A stretch of 64,000 bases of DNA, taken from NCBI GenBank assembly GCA_020161355.1, contig JAIUOF010000001.1:310001-374000 (forward strand). Direction: 5' to 3'. Below the pieces are notes generated by a model that saw only the letters and a program-made list of their open reading frames with translations, did not search any database and was not told the DNA's origin. Made by a program: the position numbers and the translations under genes. This document shows positions 52,450 through 61,260 of this stretch, one piece after another (position 1 is the stretch's first letter; each line of letters starts with the position of its first letter). The DNA comes from Bacteroidota bacterium (lineage in GTDB: Bacteria; Bacteroidota; Bacteroidia; Cytophagales; Spirosomataceae).

Positions 52450-54288
52450 ATGTTATTGCCTTTTAGATGCTTAAAAACACTTCTCTTCTTAATTTTTATA
52501 ACAAACCTGTCGCATGCCCAGCTTTCACCCGGTAAATTAACCCAATCCCACAGTAAACTGGAAGGACTGAGTAACTGTACCCAATGCCACAGTATCGGCG
52601 ACAAAATCTCCAATCAGAAATGTCTGGCTTGTCATAAAGATTTGAACGTAAGAATTTCCTCCCGAAAAGGCTTTCATGCTTCTTCAGAGGTAAGAGGAAA
52701 AGACTGTATCACCTGCCATAGTGATCACCATGGGGTAAACTTCAAAATGGTAAGAGTGGACAAGAAAACCTTCAATCATAGTCTCACAGGTTATGAATTG
52801 AAGGATGGTCATAAAACCAAACCCAAAGATTGCAATGAGTGTCATAAACCACAAAACATTGCTTCTGCTACAATCAGAGCCAGAAAGAATACATTTCAGG
52901 GTTTGAGTACGGCTTGTGCCACTTGCCATGATGATGTACATCAGGGTACCCTATCAAAAGACTGTGCCACTTGCCATGATTTTAAGGATTTCAAAAAACC
53001 GGATAATTTTAACCATAATAAAACTGACTTTGCCCTGAGGGGAGCTCACCAAAAGGTGCAGTGTAATGATTGCCATAAACAAGAAGTGAGAAACGGCAAG
53101 AAGTTTGTAAAATATAGCGGAGTAGCTTCCAATTCCTGCACTTCCTGTCATAAAGATGAGCACAACGGACATTATGGGAACCATTGCCAGAGTTGCCACA
53201 ATGACGAAAGCTTTGCCAGAATTAATAACAATCCCACTTTTAACCATAAACTTACCGGCTTTGCCCTTGAAGGCAAACATGGTAGTGTTTCCTGTAAAAA
53301 ATGTCATGATAAAACTTTTGCCGGAAGAGGGAAATTCAGAGAGTTTTTTGGCAAAAAACCTTTGGATTGCAAATTATGCCATGAAGATATCCATGAAGGG
53401 AAATTTGGCGATGACTGTAAAAAATGCCATAATCAGAATTCCTTTAAACTTAAAAATACCAAAACCCTAAGTGATTTTGATCATGACAATACAGGCTTTG
53501 TGCTGAAAGGAAAACATGAAAATACAGATTGTAAATCGTGTCATAAAAAAGCACTGACCGATCCTGTACCTCATAAGCAATGCCTAGATTGCCATACTGA
53601 TAAACATAATGGTGATTTTGCTGCCAAAAAAGCCAAATATCCAGACTGTGCCTCCTGCCATGTGGAAGATGATTTTATGCCGGCCACTTTTACCATTGAA
53701 AAGCACAATCAAAGTGATTTCAAGTTACAAGGCTCCCATGTGGCTACACCTTGTATTTCCTGTCACAAGACCGGAAAGGACTGGAAATTCAAGATACCTG
53801 AACAAAAATGCAACAATTGCCATCAGGATATCCATGAAAATGCCATTGATAAAAAATATTATCCTGAAAAGAATTGTGAAACCTGTCACACTTCCGGTTC
53901 ATGGGCCAGCATAAGCTTTGATCATAATCAGACCGATTACCCATTGGAGGGAGGGCATCAGGCTGTAAACTGTGGCAACTGTCATTTTGATAGATCAAAA
54001 GGTCTGGTAGTACAAAAAATCAAGGGTTTAGACAGAGCATGCAATAATTGTCATAAAGATGTACATGGGGGGCAATTCGCAAAAAATGGCCTAACCGACT
54101 GTGCATCATGCCATACTTTCAGAGCCTGGGATAGTATAGGTTTTGACCATGATAAAACCCGGTTCAAACTCGATGGAGAACACAAAAATGTGGATTGCTA
54201 TCAATGCCACAAGGATTTTATAAGGGGAACAGAAAATGTAAGATCATTTAAACTCGGCAAATTCAAATGCGTAGACTGTCATTTATAA
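52450..54288 (+). CDS. Multiheme cytochrome c with 23 CXXCH motifs
   Basis: 612 residues from ATG 52450, where a signal peptide begins (CLKTLLFLIFITNLSHAQ); an in-frame GTG at 52381 overlaps the upstream stop but would precede the signal with 23 hydrophilic residues. I count 23 CXXCH motifs (CTQCH, CLACH, CITCH, CNECH, CATCH and so on to CVDCH). Repeating pieces of the form FNHN-TDFALRGAHQKVQCNDCHKQ and CxxCHxDxHxG recur every ~60-80 residues; H in FNH, GAH and D-x-H-x-G can be distal ligands. Length and heme density exceed ordinary periplasmic cytochromes. It ends inside the next gene's first codons (22-bp overlap), so both cytochromes are made together. Confidence 0.92.
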   Translation: MLLPFRCLKTLLFLIFITNLSHAQLSPGKLTQSHSKLEGLSNCTQCHSIGDKISNQKCLACHKDLNVRISSRKGFHASSEVRGKDCITCHSDHHGVNFKMVRVDKKTFNHSLTGYELKDGHKTKPKDCNECHKPQNIASATIRARKNTFQGLSTACATCHDDVHQGTLSKDCATCHDFKDFKKPDNFNHNKTDFALRGAHQKVQCNDCHKQEVRNGKKFVKYSGVASNSCTSCHKDEHNGHYGNHCQSCHNDESFARINNNPTFNHKLTGFALEGKHGSVSCKKCHDKTFAGRGKFREFFGKKPLDCKLCHEDIHEGKFGDDCKKCHNQNSFKLKNTKTLSDFDHDNTGFVLKGKHENTDCKSCHKKALTDPVPHKQCLDCHTDKHNGDFAAKKAKYPDCASCHVEDDFMPATFTIEKHNQSDFKLQGSHVATPCISCHKTGKDWKFKIPEQKCNNCHQDIHENAIDKKYYPEKNCETCHTSGSWASISFDHNQTDYPLEGGHQAVNCGNCHFDRSKGLVVQKIKGLDRACNNCHKDVHGGQFAKNGLTDCASCHTFRAWDSIGFDHDKTRFKLDGEHKNVDCYQCHKDFIRGTENVRSFKLGKFKCVDCHL

Positions 54289-57200
54289 TATTGCTACTGA
54301 TGGCCTTTGCCACCAGAATCCTAGGGCAATCGCCGCATGGGAAAGGGTTCAATATGGAATGTGCTTCCTGTCATACCACTAAAAACTGGCAGATAAGTGC
54401 ATCAGACAGTAAATTTGACCATAACACTACAGATTTCAAACTTACAGGCAAGCACACGGTTGCTGATTGTAAATCATGTCATAGCAATCTTCAATTTAAA
54501 AATGCCAAATCTGATTGTGCCGCTTGTCACCAGGACGTACACCAGCAAACGGTGGGTACCAATTGTGAAAGATGTCACAGTACCAATAACTGGCTGGTGT
54601 CCAATATTACCGGTTTGCATGAAAAAACCAGTTTTCCCTTATCGGGCGTTCATGCTACTGTCGATTGTAAGTCTTGTCATAAAACCAATAACAATGTCAA
54701 TTTTGGGCCGGTAGGTCTTACTTGTGCCGAATGTCATACCAGAGACTTTAGAGCAACTACCCGACCCAATCACAGCAAGTTGGGGCTTTCCAACGACTGT
54801 GTGCAATGTCATACCGCTACACCAGAATGGAAAACCAGAACTTTTCCTGATCATGATTTAATCTATCCCCTTACCGGTGCCCATGCGAGCATTGCTCAGG
54901 ATTGCGAAAAATGTCACCCGGGAGGAAATTATGCCAATACGCCTAAAGATTGTGTGGGATGCCACAATAAAGATTTTGCAGGAACTTCCAATCCGAATCA
55001 CACCAAAACTGGCATCAGTACTGACTGTGCATCTTGTCATACCACTGCACCAGGGTGGAAACCGGCAAAATATACGGACCATGATATAAAATATCCTTTA
55101 ACAGGGGGGCATGCCTTTATTGCTAACGATTGTGCCAAATGCCATAATGGTAATTACAACCAAACACCCAATGATTGTAATGCCTGCCACAGTAAAAACT
55201 ATAATGCTACTGTAGATCCTGATCATAAGAAGCTGGGATTTTCGCAGGATTGTGCTTCCTGCCATACCACCTCACCCGGCTGGTATCCTGCATTATTTAA
55301 AGATCATGATCAGTTTTATCCGCTTACAGGAGGCCATAAAATAGTAAGTTGTAATCAATGCCACAAAGACGGTGCTTACAGGAATACACCAAATGATTGT
55401 GCGAGTTGTCACACCAACAATTATCAGGCGGCCAAAAACCCGGATCATAAAAAGCTAAACCTTTCCAATGATTGTGCTACTTGTCATACCACCAGCCCCG
55501 GATGGAGACCGGCGAAGTTTACCGAACATGATAACTATTTCCCATTAATAGGCGGTCATAAAAATGTACAGTGCAATGAGTGTCATAAAAATGGAATATA
55601 TGAGGGTACATCAAAAGAATGTAACAATTGCCATAATAAAGACTATGTAGCTTCTAAATCACCGAATCACACCCTGATGGGGCTTTCGACCGATTGTGCA
55701 TCCTGTCATACCCCGAATCCCGGATGGAGACCTTCAACTTTTGATCATAACAAGTTTTATGTGCTCGAAGGTGCTCATGCCAGTATCAATGATTGCAGCA
55801 AATGTCATGATAAAGGAGATGTTAAAAGTACCCCAACGGATTGCAACAGTTGTCATAATAAAGATTACAAAGCATCTAAAAATCCCAATCATGAACAGAT
55901 TGGTATGGGGACCGACTGTGCTTCCTGCCATAATACTACACCCGGTTGGAGACCAAGTAGCTTCAACCATGATCAATACTGGCAGTTAACCGGGGCTCAT
56001 AAAAATGTTTCGGATTGCACCAAATGCCATAATAACGGGAATGTAAAAAATACCCCTACAGATTGCAATTCCTGTCATAATGCAAGTTTCAAATCGGCCT
56101 CAAATCCCAATCATACCGATGCGGGATTTTCGATGGATTGTGCGAGTTGTCATACGACGAATCCTGGCTGGAGACCATCCAATTTTAACCATGGTCAATA
56201 TTGGCCGCTGACCGGAGCTCATGCTTCTGTAAGTTCCTGTACAAAATGCCATACATCGGGAAGCTATCAAACCACTTCGGCAGATTGTAATTCTTGTCAT
56301 GCCGCCAATTATAATGCGACTACTAATCCTAATCACAAAGTGATGGGAATGGGAACAGACTGTGCTTCCTGCCATACGACTAATCCGGATTGGCGGCCAA
56401 GTACTTTCAATCATGATCAATACTGGCAATTAACCGGGGCTCATAAAAATGTTTCGGATTGTACCAAATGTCATAATAATGGAAATGTAAAAAATACCCC
56501 TACAGATTGCAATTCCTGTCATAATGCAAGTTTCAAATCGGCCTCAAATCCCAATCATACCGATGCAGGATTCTCAACGGATTGTGCGAGTTGTCATACG
56601 ACGAATCCTGGCTGGAGACCAACCAATTTTAACCATGGTCAATACTGGCCGCTGACCGGTGCTCATGCTTCTGTAAGTTCCTGTACAAAATGCCATACAT
56701 CGGGAAGCTATCAAACCACTTCGGCAGATTGCAATTCTTGTCATACCGCCAATTATAATGCGACAACTAATCCTAATCACAAAGTGATGGGGATGGGAAC
56801 AGAATGTGCTTCCTGCCATACCACTAATCCGGGTTGGCTGCCAAGTACTTTCAATCATGATCAATACTGGCAATTAACCGGAGCCCATAAAAATGTTTCG
56901 GATTGCACCAAATGCCATAATAATGGAGACGTGAAAAATACGCCGACGGATTGTAATTCCTGTCATAACGCAAACTTTAAAGCAGCAACCAATCCGAACC
57001 ATGTTTCTGCCGGTTTCTCAACAGATTGTGCAACATGTCATACTACCAATCCAGGCTGGCGACCCAGTACTTTTAACCATAATAATTACTGGCCTTTGAC
57101 GGGAGCACATGCCAATGTGAGCAATTGCACCAGCTGTCACGTAGGCGGTAACTTCAATAATACTCCGACAGATTGCAATGCCTGCCATAATGCGAATTAC

Positions 57201-58394
57201 CAGTCAGCAGCCAGTCCCAATCACAAACAATTGGGAATGGGAACTGACTGTGCATCCTGCCATACCACCAATCCGGGTTGGAGACCAAGCACATTTAATC
57301 ATAACAGTTATTGGGCACTGACCGGGGCACATGCATCAGTGAGCAATTGTGCTTCCTGTCATACCACTGGGGATGTGAAAACTACTCCATCAGATTGTAA
57401 CTCCTGTCATAATAGTAATTATAGAAGCACATCTAATCCTAACCATACTGCAGCAGGACTTTCGACTGACTGTGCAAGTTGCCATTCTACCAATCCCGGC
57501 TGGAAACCAACAAGTTTCAGCCATAACCAGTATTGGGCTCTTACCGGGGCACATACTTCGGTGAGTTCTTGTGTGGCTTGCCATACTGGAAATGCTTATT
57601 CAACAACGAGTTCTGATTGTAACGCTTGTCATAATGCCAATTACACGGCGGCTACAAATCCCAATCATGTAAATTCTGGATTCTCAACAGATTGTGCGAG
57701 CTGCCATACTACCAATCCAAGTTGGCGGCCCTCTACTTTTAATCATAATAATTACTGGGCTTTAACCGGTGCTCACGCTTCTGTGGCCTGTACGCAATGT
57801 CATATTGGAGGAAATTACAACAACACGCCAACCGATTGTAATAGTTGTCATAATTCCAATTATAGAGCAGCCTCAAATCCCAACCATGTTAATTCAGGAT
57901 TTTCGACCGATTGTGCCAGTTGTCATACCACTAACCCGGGATGGAGACCCTCAACTTTCAATCATAATAATTTCTATCCATTGGTTGGTGCTCATGCAGG
58001 TATTGCCAACAGTTGCACCAAATGTCATGCCGGTGGGAATTTCAACAATACACCAAACACTTGTTATGGTTGTCATAGCTCTGATTATAACAATGCCTCT
58101 CCCAATCACGCGTCTTCAAAGTTTCCGACAGATTGCACAGGTTGTCATAGTCAAAATGCATGGAAACCGGCTACCTGGGATCATGACAATTCCTATTTTC
58201 CGATTTACAGTGGCGAACATAAAGGCAAATGGAGCAGTTGTACCGATTGCCATACCAATGCCAGTAACTATCAGGTATTCAGCTGTTTTAAATGTCACGG
58301 AAAATCAGAAACAGATAAGGACCATAAAGGCGTAAGAAACTATTCTTATGACAGCATTGCTTGTTTGTCTTGTCACCCCAAAGGAAAAGATTAA
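54267..58394 (+). CDS. Giant multiheme cytochrome c with 55 CXXCH motifs
   Basis: 1375 residues. Signal peptide RLSFIILLLMAFATRILGQ. I count 55 CXXCH motifs, about one per 25 residues. From about residue 150 to 1300 the protein is a chain of modules of ~70-74 residues, each with three CXXCH in fixed order (DCASCHTTNPGWRP, then C-T-K-C-H after GAHxxVS, then TPTDCNSCH) and three extra conserved histidines (F-N-H, GAH, PNH), as expected if every heme is bis-His ligated. The C-terminal ~110 residues depart from the repeat (CTGCH, CTDCH, CFKCH, CLSCH). It should be an exported electron wire. Two adjacent modules are duplicated as a 444-bp block. Its stop directly abuts the beta-barrel gene. Confidence 0.95.
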   Translation: MRRLSFIILLLMAFATRILGQSPHGKGFNMECASCHTTKNWQISASDSKFDHNTTDFKLTGKHTVADCKSCHSNLQFKNAKSDCAACHQDVHQQTVGTNCERCHSTNNWLVSNITGLHEKTSFPLSGVHATVDCKSCHKTNNNVNFGPVGLTCAECHTRDFRATTRPNHSKLGLSNDCVQCHTATPEWKTRTFPDHDLIYPLTGAHASIAQDCEKCHPGGNYANTPKDCVGCHNKDFAGTSNPNHTKTGISTDCASCHTTAPGWKPAKYTDHDIKYPLTGGHAFIANDCAKCHNGNYNQTPNDCNACHSKNYNATVDPDHKKLGFSQDCASCHTTSPGWYPALFKDHDQFYPLTGGHKIVSCNQCHKDGAYRNTPNDCASCHTNNYQAAKNPDHKKLNLSNDCATCHTTSPGWRPAKFTEHDNYFPLIGGHKNVQCNECHKNGIYEGTSKECNNCHNKDYVASKSPNHTLMGLSTDCASCHTPNPGWRPSTFDHNKFYVLEGAHASINDCSKCHDKGDVKSTPTDCNSCHNKDYKASKNPNHEQIGMGTDCASCHNTTPGWRPSSFNHDQYWQLTGAHKNVSDCTKCHNNGNVKNTPTDCNSCHNASFKSASNPNHTDAGFSMDCASCHTTNPGWRPSNFNHGQYWPLTGAHASVSSCTKCHTSGSYQTTSADCNSCHAANYNATTNPNHKVMGMGTDCASCHTTNPDWRPSTFNHDQYWQLTGAHKNVSDCTKCHNNGNVKNTPTDCNSCHNASFKSASNPNHTDAGFSTDCASCHTTNPGWRPTNFNHGQYWPLTGAHASVSSCTKCHTSGSYQTTSADCNSCHTANYNATTNPNHKVMGMGTECASCHTTNPGWLPSTFNHDQYWQLTGAHKNVSDCTKCHNNGDVKNTPTDCNSCHNANFKAATNPNHVSAGFSTDCATCHTTNPGWRPSTFNHNNYWPLTGAHANVSNCTSCHVGGNFNNTPTDCNACHNANYQSAASPNHKQLGMGTDCASCHTTNPGWRPSTFNHNSYWALTGAHASVSNCASCHTTGDVKTTPSDCNSCHNSNYRSTSNPNHTAAGLSTDCASCHSTNPGWKPTSFSHNQYWALTGAHTSVSSCVACHTGNAYSTTSSDCNACHNANYTAATNPNHVNSGFSTDCASCHTTNPSWRPSTFNHNNYWALTGAHASVACTQCHIGGNYNNTPTDCNSCHNSNYRAASNPNHVNSGFSTDCASCHTTNPGWRPSTFNHNNFYPLVGAHAGIANSCTKCHAGGNFNNTPNTCYGCHSSDYNNASPNHASSKFPTDCTGCHSQNAWKPATWDHDNSYFPIYSGEHKGKWSSCTDCHTNASNYQVFSCFKCHGKSETDKDHKGVRNYSYDSIACLSCHPKGKD
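55911..57020 (+). repeat. 444-bp coding duplication in the giant cytochrome gene
   Basis: 55911-56354 and 56355-56798 are nearly identical at DNA level (two 222-bp modules each); a third, half-length copy starts at 56799. Silent third-position changes are few, so the event is recent compared with the rest of the module chain. Confidence 0.88.
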
Positions 58395-59990
58395 ATGAAA
58401 GCATTTGCCATATACATATTGATACAATTTGGCTTTGCGGCTCAGGTTTTTTCTCAGGAAAAAAGATGGCTCGAAGGCGAAGTAACATTTATTTCGCTTC
58501 AAAATGTATATCTAAAAATCGAAAATGCCCGAAGTCTTAAAATAGGGGATACCCTTGAGATTTTGAAAAACAATAGCTGGGAAAAAGGTCTGATCGTCGA
58601 GTCCGTCTCTTCGGTTTCGGTGCTTACCATTCCTCTTTTAAAGAATACCTTCAAAATAGGAGATAAGGTCAGGTTTTTATATACAGAACAAAAACCGGAA
58701 CAAAAGAAAACCGAAAAAACCATTCAGAAAAAAGAAAATCAGGCAATAAAACCTCAAAGATTAACCGATGAAGAATATTTCAAAGATAATCTTTATGCCC
58801 GGGCCATGGTCTCGGTCAATGGGAGCATGAATCAGTCGGAAAAAGCTTACAATAGAGTCAGGACTTCATTTTCAATGGATTATAACCATATCAACGACCG
58901 GAAACTATCTTTGAATGCCTATGTGATACACGCCAAACGCTTTGGGATTGAAAATGATACCAGCAAACTTTGGGACAACCTGAAAATCTATAATCTTTCG
59001 GCCAGATATGAATTTAACCGAAATACAGAAATAAGTTTTGGGAGAAAAATAAACAACCAGGTGGCCAATATTGGTGCTATAGATGGCTTGCAATTTGAGC
59101 ATCGTCTCAGGATGTTATCCCTTGGAGCATTTGCCGGAACGCGGCCCGACTTCATGGATTACGGATTCAATAAGTCCTTATTTCAATATGGTGGTTTTGT
59201 GGGCCTGAATATGCAGAAAGGATTTGGTGCCAATGAGATAACTTTTGCAATAGCAGAGCAGAAATATAAAAATATGACTGATCGTAGGTTTGCTTATTTT
59301 CAGATAAATAACTCCATTGTTAAAAACTTAAATTTGTTTTATTCTATTGAAATGGATTTATATCAAAACATTAACAACGAAATCACTCATAATCTCGACC
59401 TCACCAGTACCTATTTTTCCCTCAGATATAAACCCTACAAAAAGCTCTATTTTTCAGCTTCTTATGATAACCGCCGCAATATTATCTATTATGAAACTTA
59501 CCGTACCTACGTCGAACAATTGCTCACGCAGGAAACCCGCCAGGGATACAGAATGACGGCCAATTACAATAATATGAAGTCATTTGGCTTAAGTCTTTCA
59601 GGCTTTTACCGATATCAGGATTTCAAAGCCGAGCCTACCAAAAACTATGTGGCCAATCTCAACATCAACCGGGTTCCGGGCGTTAAGGCTTATTTAAATC
59701 TTAACTACAACTATCTGGATACTTATTATCTGAAAGGATCTATTTGGGGAGGAAGGCTGAGCAAAGATTTTGGAAAGGGAAAATTTTATTCTGAGGTAAA
59801 CTATCGGAAAGTCAATTATGATTACGTAAATTCAGACATGAAAACCTTGCAGGATATCATTGGCCTTACCGCCAGTGTTTATACCAAAAACCAGACATCT
59901 TTGTCATTGAATTTTGAAAGTACGATCGAGCCCAATATCGCCTATAACCGGTATTTTGTTTCGCTTTCACAAAGAATCAAAAATAAGTAA
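58395..59990 (+). CDS. Outer-membrane beta-barrel protein, candidate porin partner of the cytochromes
   Basis: 531 residues, starting immediately after the cytochrome stop (TAAATG). Signal peptide (IYILIQFGFAAQVFSQ). Residues ~25-95 are a small beta domain (WLEGEVTFISLQNVYLKIEN, LKIGDTLEIL, FKIGDKVRFLY), followed by a Lys/Glu-rich linker (~95-120). From ~135 to the end, alternating amphipathic strands with terminal aromatics (SFSMDYNHINDRKLSLNAYV, YFSLRYKPYKKLYFSASYD, YFVSLSQRIKNK) predict a barrel of roughly twenty strands. No sequence family was recognised; by position and fold it could play the part of MtrB/PioB-type barrels that let a multiheme protein cross the outer membrane. Confidence 0.78.
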   Translation: MKAFAIYILIQFGFAAQVFSQEKRWLEGEVTFISLQNVYLKIENARSLKIGDTLEILKNNSWEKGLIVESVSSVSVLTIPLLKNTFKIGDKVRFLYTEQKPEQKKTEKTIQKKENQAIKPQRLTDEEYFKDNLYARAMVSVNGSMNQSEKAYNRVRTSFSMDYNHINDRKLSLNAYVIHAKRFGIENDTSKLWDNLKIYNLSARYEFNRNTEISFGRKINNQVANIGAIDGLQFEHRLRMLSLGAFAGTRPDFMDYGFNKSLFQYGGFVGLNMQKGFGANEITFAIAEQKYKNMTDRRFAYFQINNSIVKNLNLFYSIEMDLYQNINNEITHNLDLTSTYFSLRYKPYKKLYFSASYDNRRNIIYYETYRTYVEQLLTQETRQGYRMTANYNNMKSFGLSLSGFYRYQDFKAEPTKNYVANLNINRVPGVKAYLNLNYNYLDTYYLKGSIWGGRLSKDFGKGKFYSEVNYRKVNYDYVNSDMKTLQDIIGLTASVYTKNQTSLSLNFESTIEPNIAYNRYFVSLSQRIKNK

Positions 59991-60013
59991 AAGATTATAA
60001 ATTAATATAGTAA

Positions 60014-60757
60014 ATGAAAATCTCTAAAATTTTATCCTTGTTGATTATCAGTGTTTTAATTTCCTGTAAATCAAAGCCAAAAGTTATTGAGGAAGAAATG
60101 GCTAACACTGGAACCTTTGCTGCAGGGACCACGTCCATGCCTTCATCCGGTTCAAATGACAGTGAATTCCATGATGTGACCGCTATAGAAATTCTAAACG
60201 CCGAACGTTATACCTATTTAAGAGTGGTGGAGAAACTGGATACTTTCTGGATAGCTGCCACCAAATTTGATGCAAAGAAAGGAAATCAATATTTCTACAG
60301 AGGCGGGTTGCTCAAAACAGATTTTGAATCTCAGGAACATCACAGGGTTTTTGATAAGATATATCTGGTATCTGAAATAATAGATGTAGCCGCTCATCCG
60401 GGCTCAAATGGTCAAATGCAACAGGCACCGGTTTCAGTGGATACCAAAGAATTAAAAAATGTCCCTGGCACACAAAAACTAAGTGCCGTATTTGAAAATA
60501 AACAAAACTTAAATGGCAAAAAGGTAAAAGTCTCGGGCAAAGTGGTAAAAGCTAATTATGGTATTATGAATTTCAACTGGATTCACATTCAGGATGGAAG
60601 TATGAAAGGAGGCAAGCCGCTTGATCTCACCATAACCACCACTGAAAATATTCCAATGGGAGCTAATGTGGCCATCGAGGGTACTTTAATTCTAAACAAA
60701 GACTTTGGTGCGGGATACAAGTATGATCTATTAATTGAAAACGGGAAGTCTTTGTAG
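60014..60757 (+). CDS. Lipoprotein with OB-fold-like domain, unknown function
   Basis: 247 residues. Lipoprotein signal (ILSLLIISVLISC, cysteine at 18). Residues ~50-125 (HDVTAIEILNAERYTYLRVV, DTFWIAATKFDAKKGNQYFY) and ~150-245 (LNGKKVKVSGKVVKANYGIM, NFNWIHIQDGS, NVAIEGTLILN) are two related beta-barrel-like units of the OB-fold type. Similar small OB-fold or GW-type exported proteins accompany cytochrome nitrite reductase and sulfate-reducer cytochrome genes, a recollection, not a search. It follows the barrel gene by 23 bp and probably belongs to the same machine. Confidence 0.75.
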   Translation: MKISKILSLLIISVLISCKSKPKVIEEEMANTGTFAAGTTSMPSSGSNDSEFHDVTAIEILNAERYTYLRVVEKLDTFWIAATKFDAKKGNQYFYRGGLLKTDFESQEHHRVFDKIYLVSEIIDVAAHPGSNGQMQQAPVSVDTKELKNVPGTQKLSAVFENKQNLNGKKVKVSGKVVKANYGIMNFNWIHIQDGSMKGGKPLDLTITTTENIPMGANVAIEGTLILNKDFGAGYKYDLLIENGKSL

Positions 60758-60826
60758 GGTTAACATCCTGTTAACTATTTGAAGGATTGAAAAGGTATAT
60801 TTTTGTACTGAAATTAATTATAAATA

Positions 60827-61231
60827 GTGTTAAAAAGGGCTGGAATATCATTTATGGTCGTAATCTTTTTGCTGGAAAGTCTTATTCCAGGCAATAAAGG
60901 CATAGCTGAGATTCCCAAACTAGGCTCTACGTATATTCATTTTGCTACTTGCCATAAATCTGGTGAGAGTCTTTTAAGTTTATTCTGGTTGCATTTTTCC
61001 AAAAGCTCGGGTCATAAGCAAAGACCGGAGCATCAGAATTTGCCTTCTTTCGATACTGGCAGTACATATTATATTGCTCCCCTGGTAAAGTATTATGTGA
61101 AATTTGATTCTATAATATTATCGGGAAAAAAATATATTCGAAACTACCGTTTTCTTGACAACTACTTTTTTGTGTTTTTCCGAAAAATGATTCAGCCTCC
61201 TGCATTTCGTTTTGATGTTTTTTATGCTTAA
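60827..61231 (+). CDS. Small exported or membrane protein, unknown function
   Basis: 134 residues from GTG 60827; ATG 60854 is an alternative but would shorten the hydrophobic N-terminus (AGISFMVVIFLLESLIPG). A signal-like N-terminus is followed by AEIPKLGSTYIHFATCHKSG and FWLHFSKSSGHKQRPEHQNL, which resembles small Bacteroidota proteins with LPxLxxHYxxH and GHK-x-PEHQNLP motifs. Several histidines suggest metal binding. The single cysteine in ATCHKSG is not a CXXCH heme site. Confidence 0.6.
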   Translation: MLKRAGISFMVVIFLLESLIPGNKGIAEIPKLGSTYIHFATCHKSGESLLSLFWLHFSKSSGHKQRPEHQNLPSFDTGSTYYIAPLVKYYVKFDSIILSGKKYIRNYRFLDNYFFVFFRKMIQPPAFRFDVFYA

Positions 61232-61260
61232 TATTTTTTATAACTAAAAACATTTTCAAA

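Noticed and set aside
54397..58335. Many open frames in other frames and on the reverse strand of the cytochrome genes (up to 188 codons)
   Set aside because: They are by-products of the repetitive CXXCH coding sequence; codon patterns, signal peptide and heme motifs support only the two long forward frames.
60827..61231. Heme-binding site in the 134-residue protein (ATCHKSG)
   Set aside because: Only one cysteine precedes CH, so there is no CXXCH motif.
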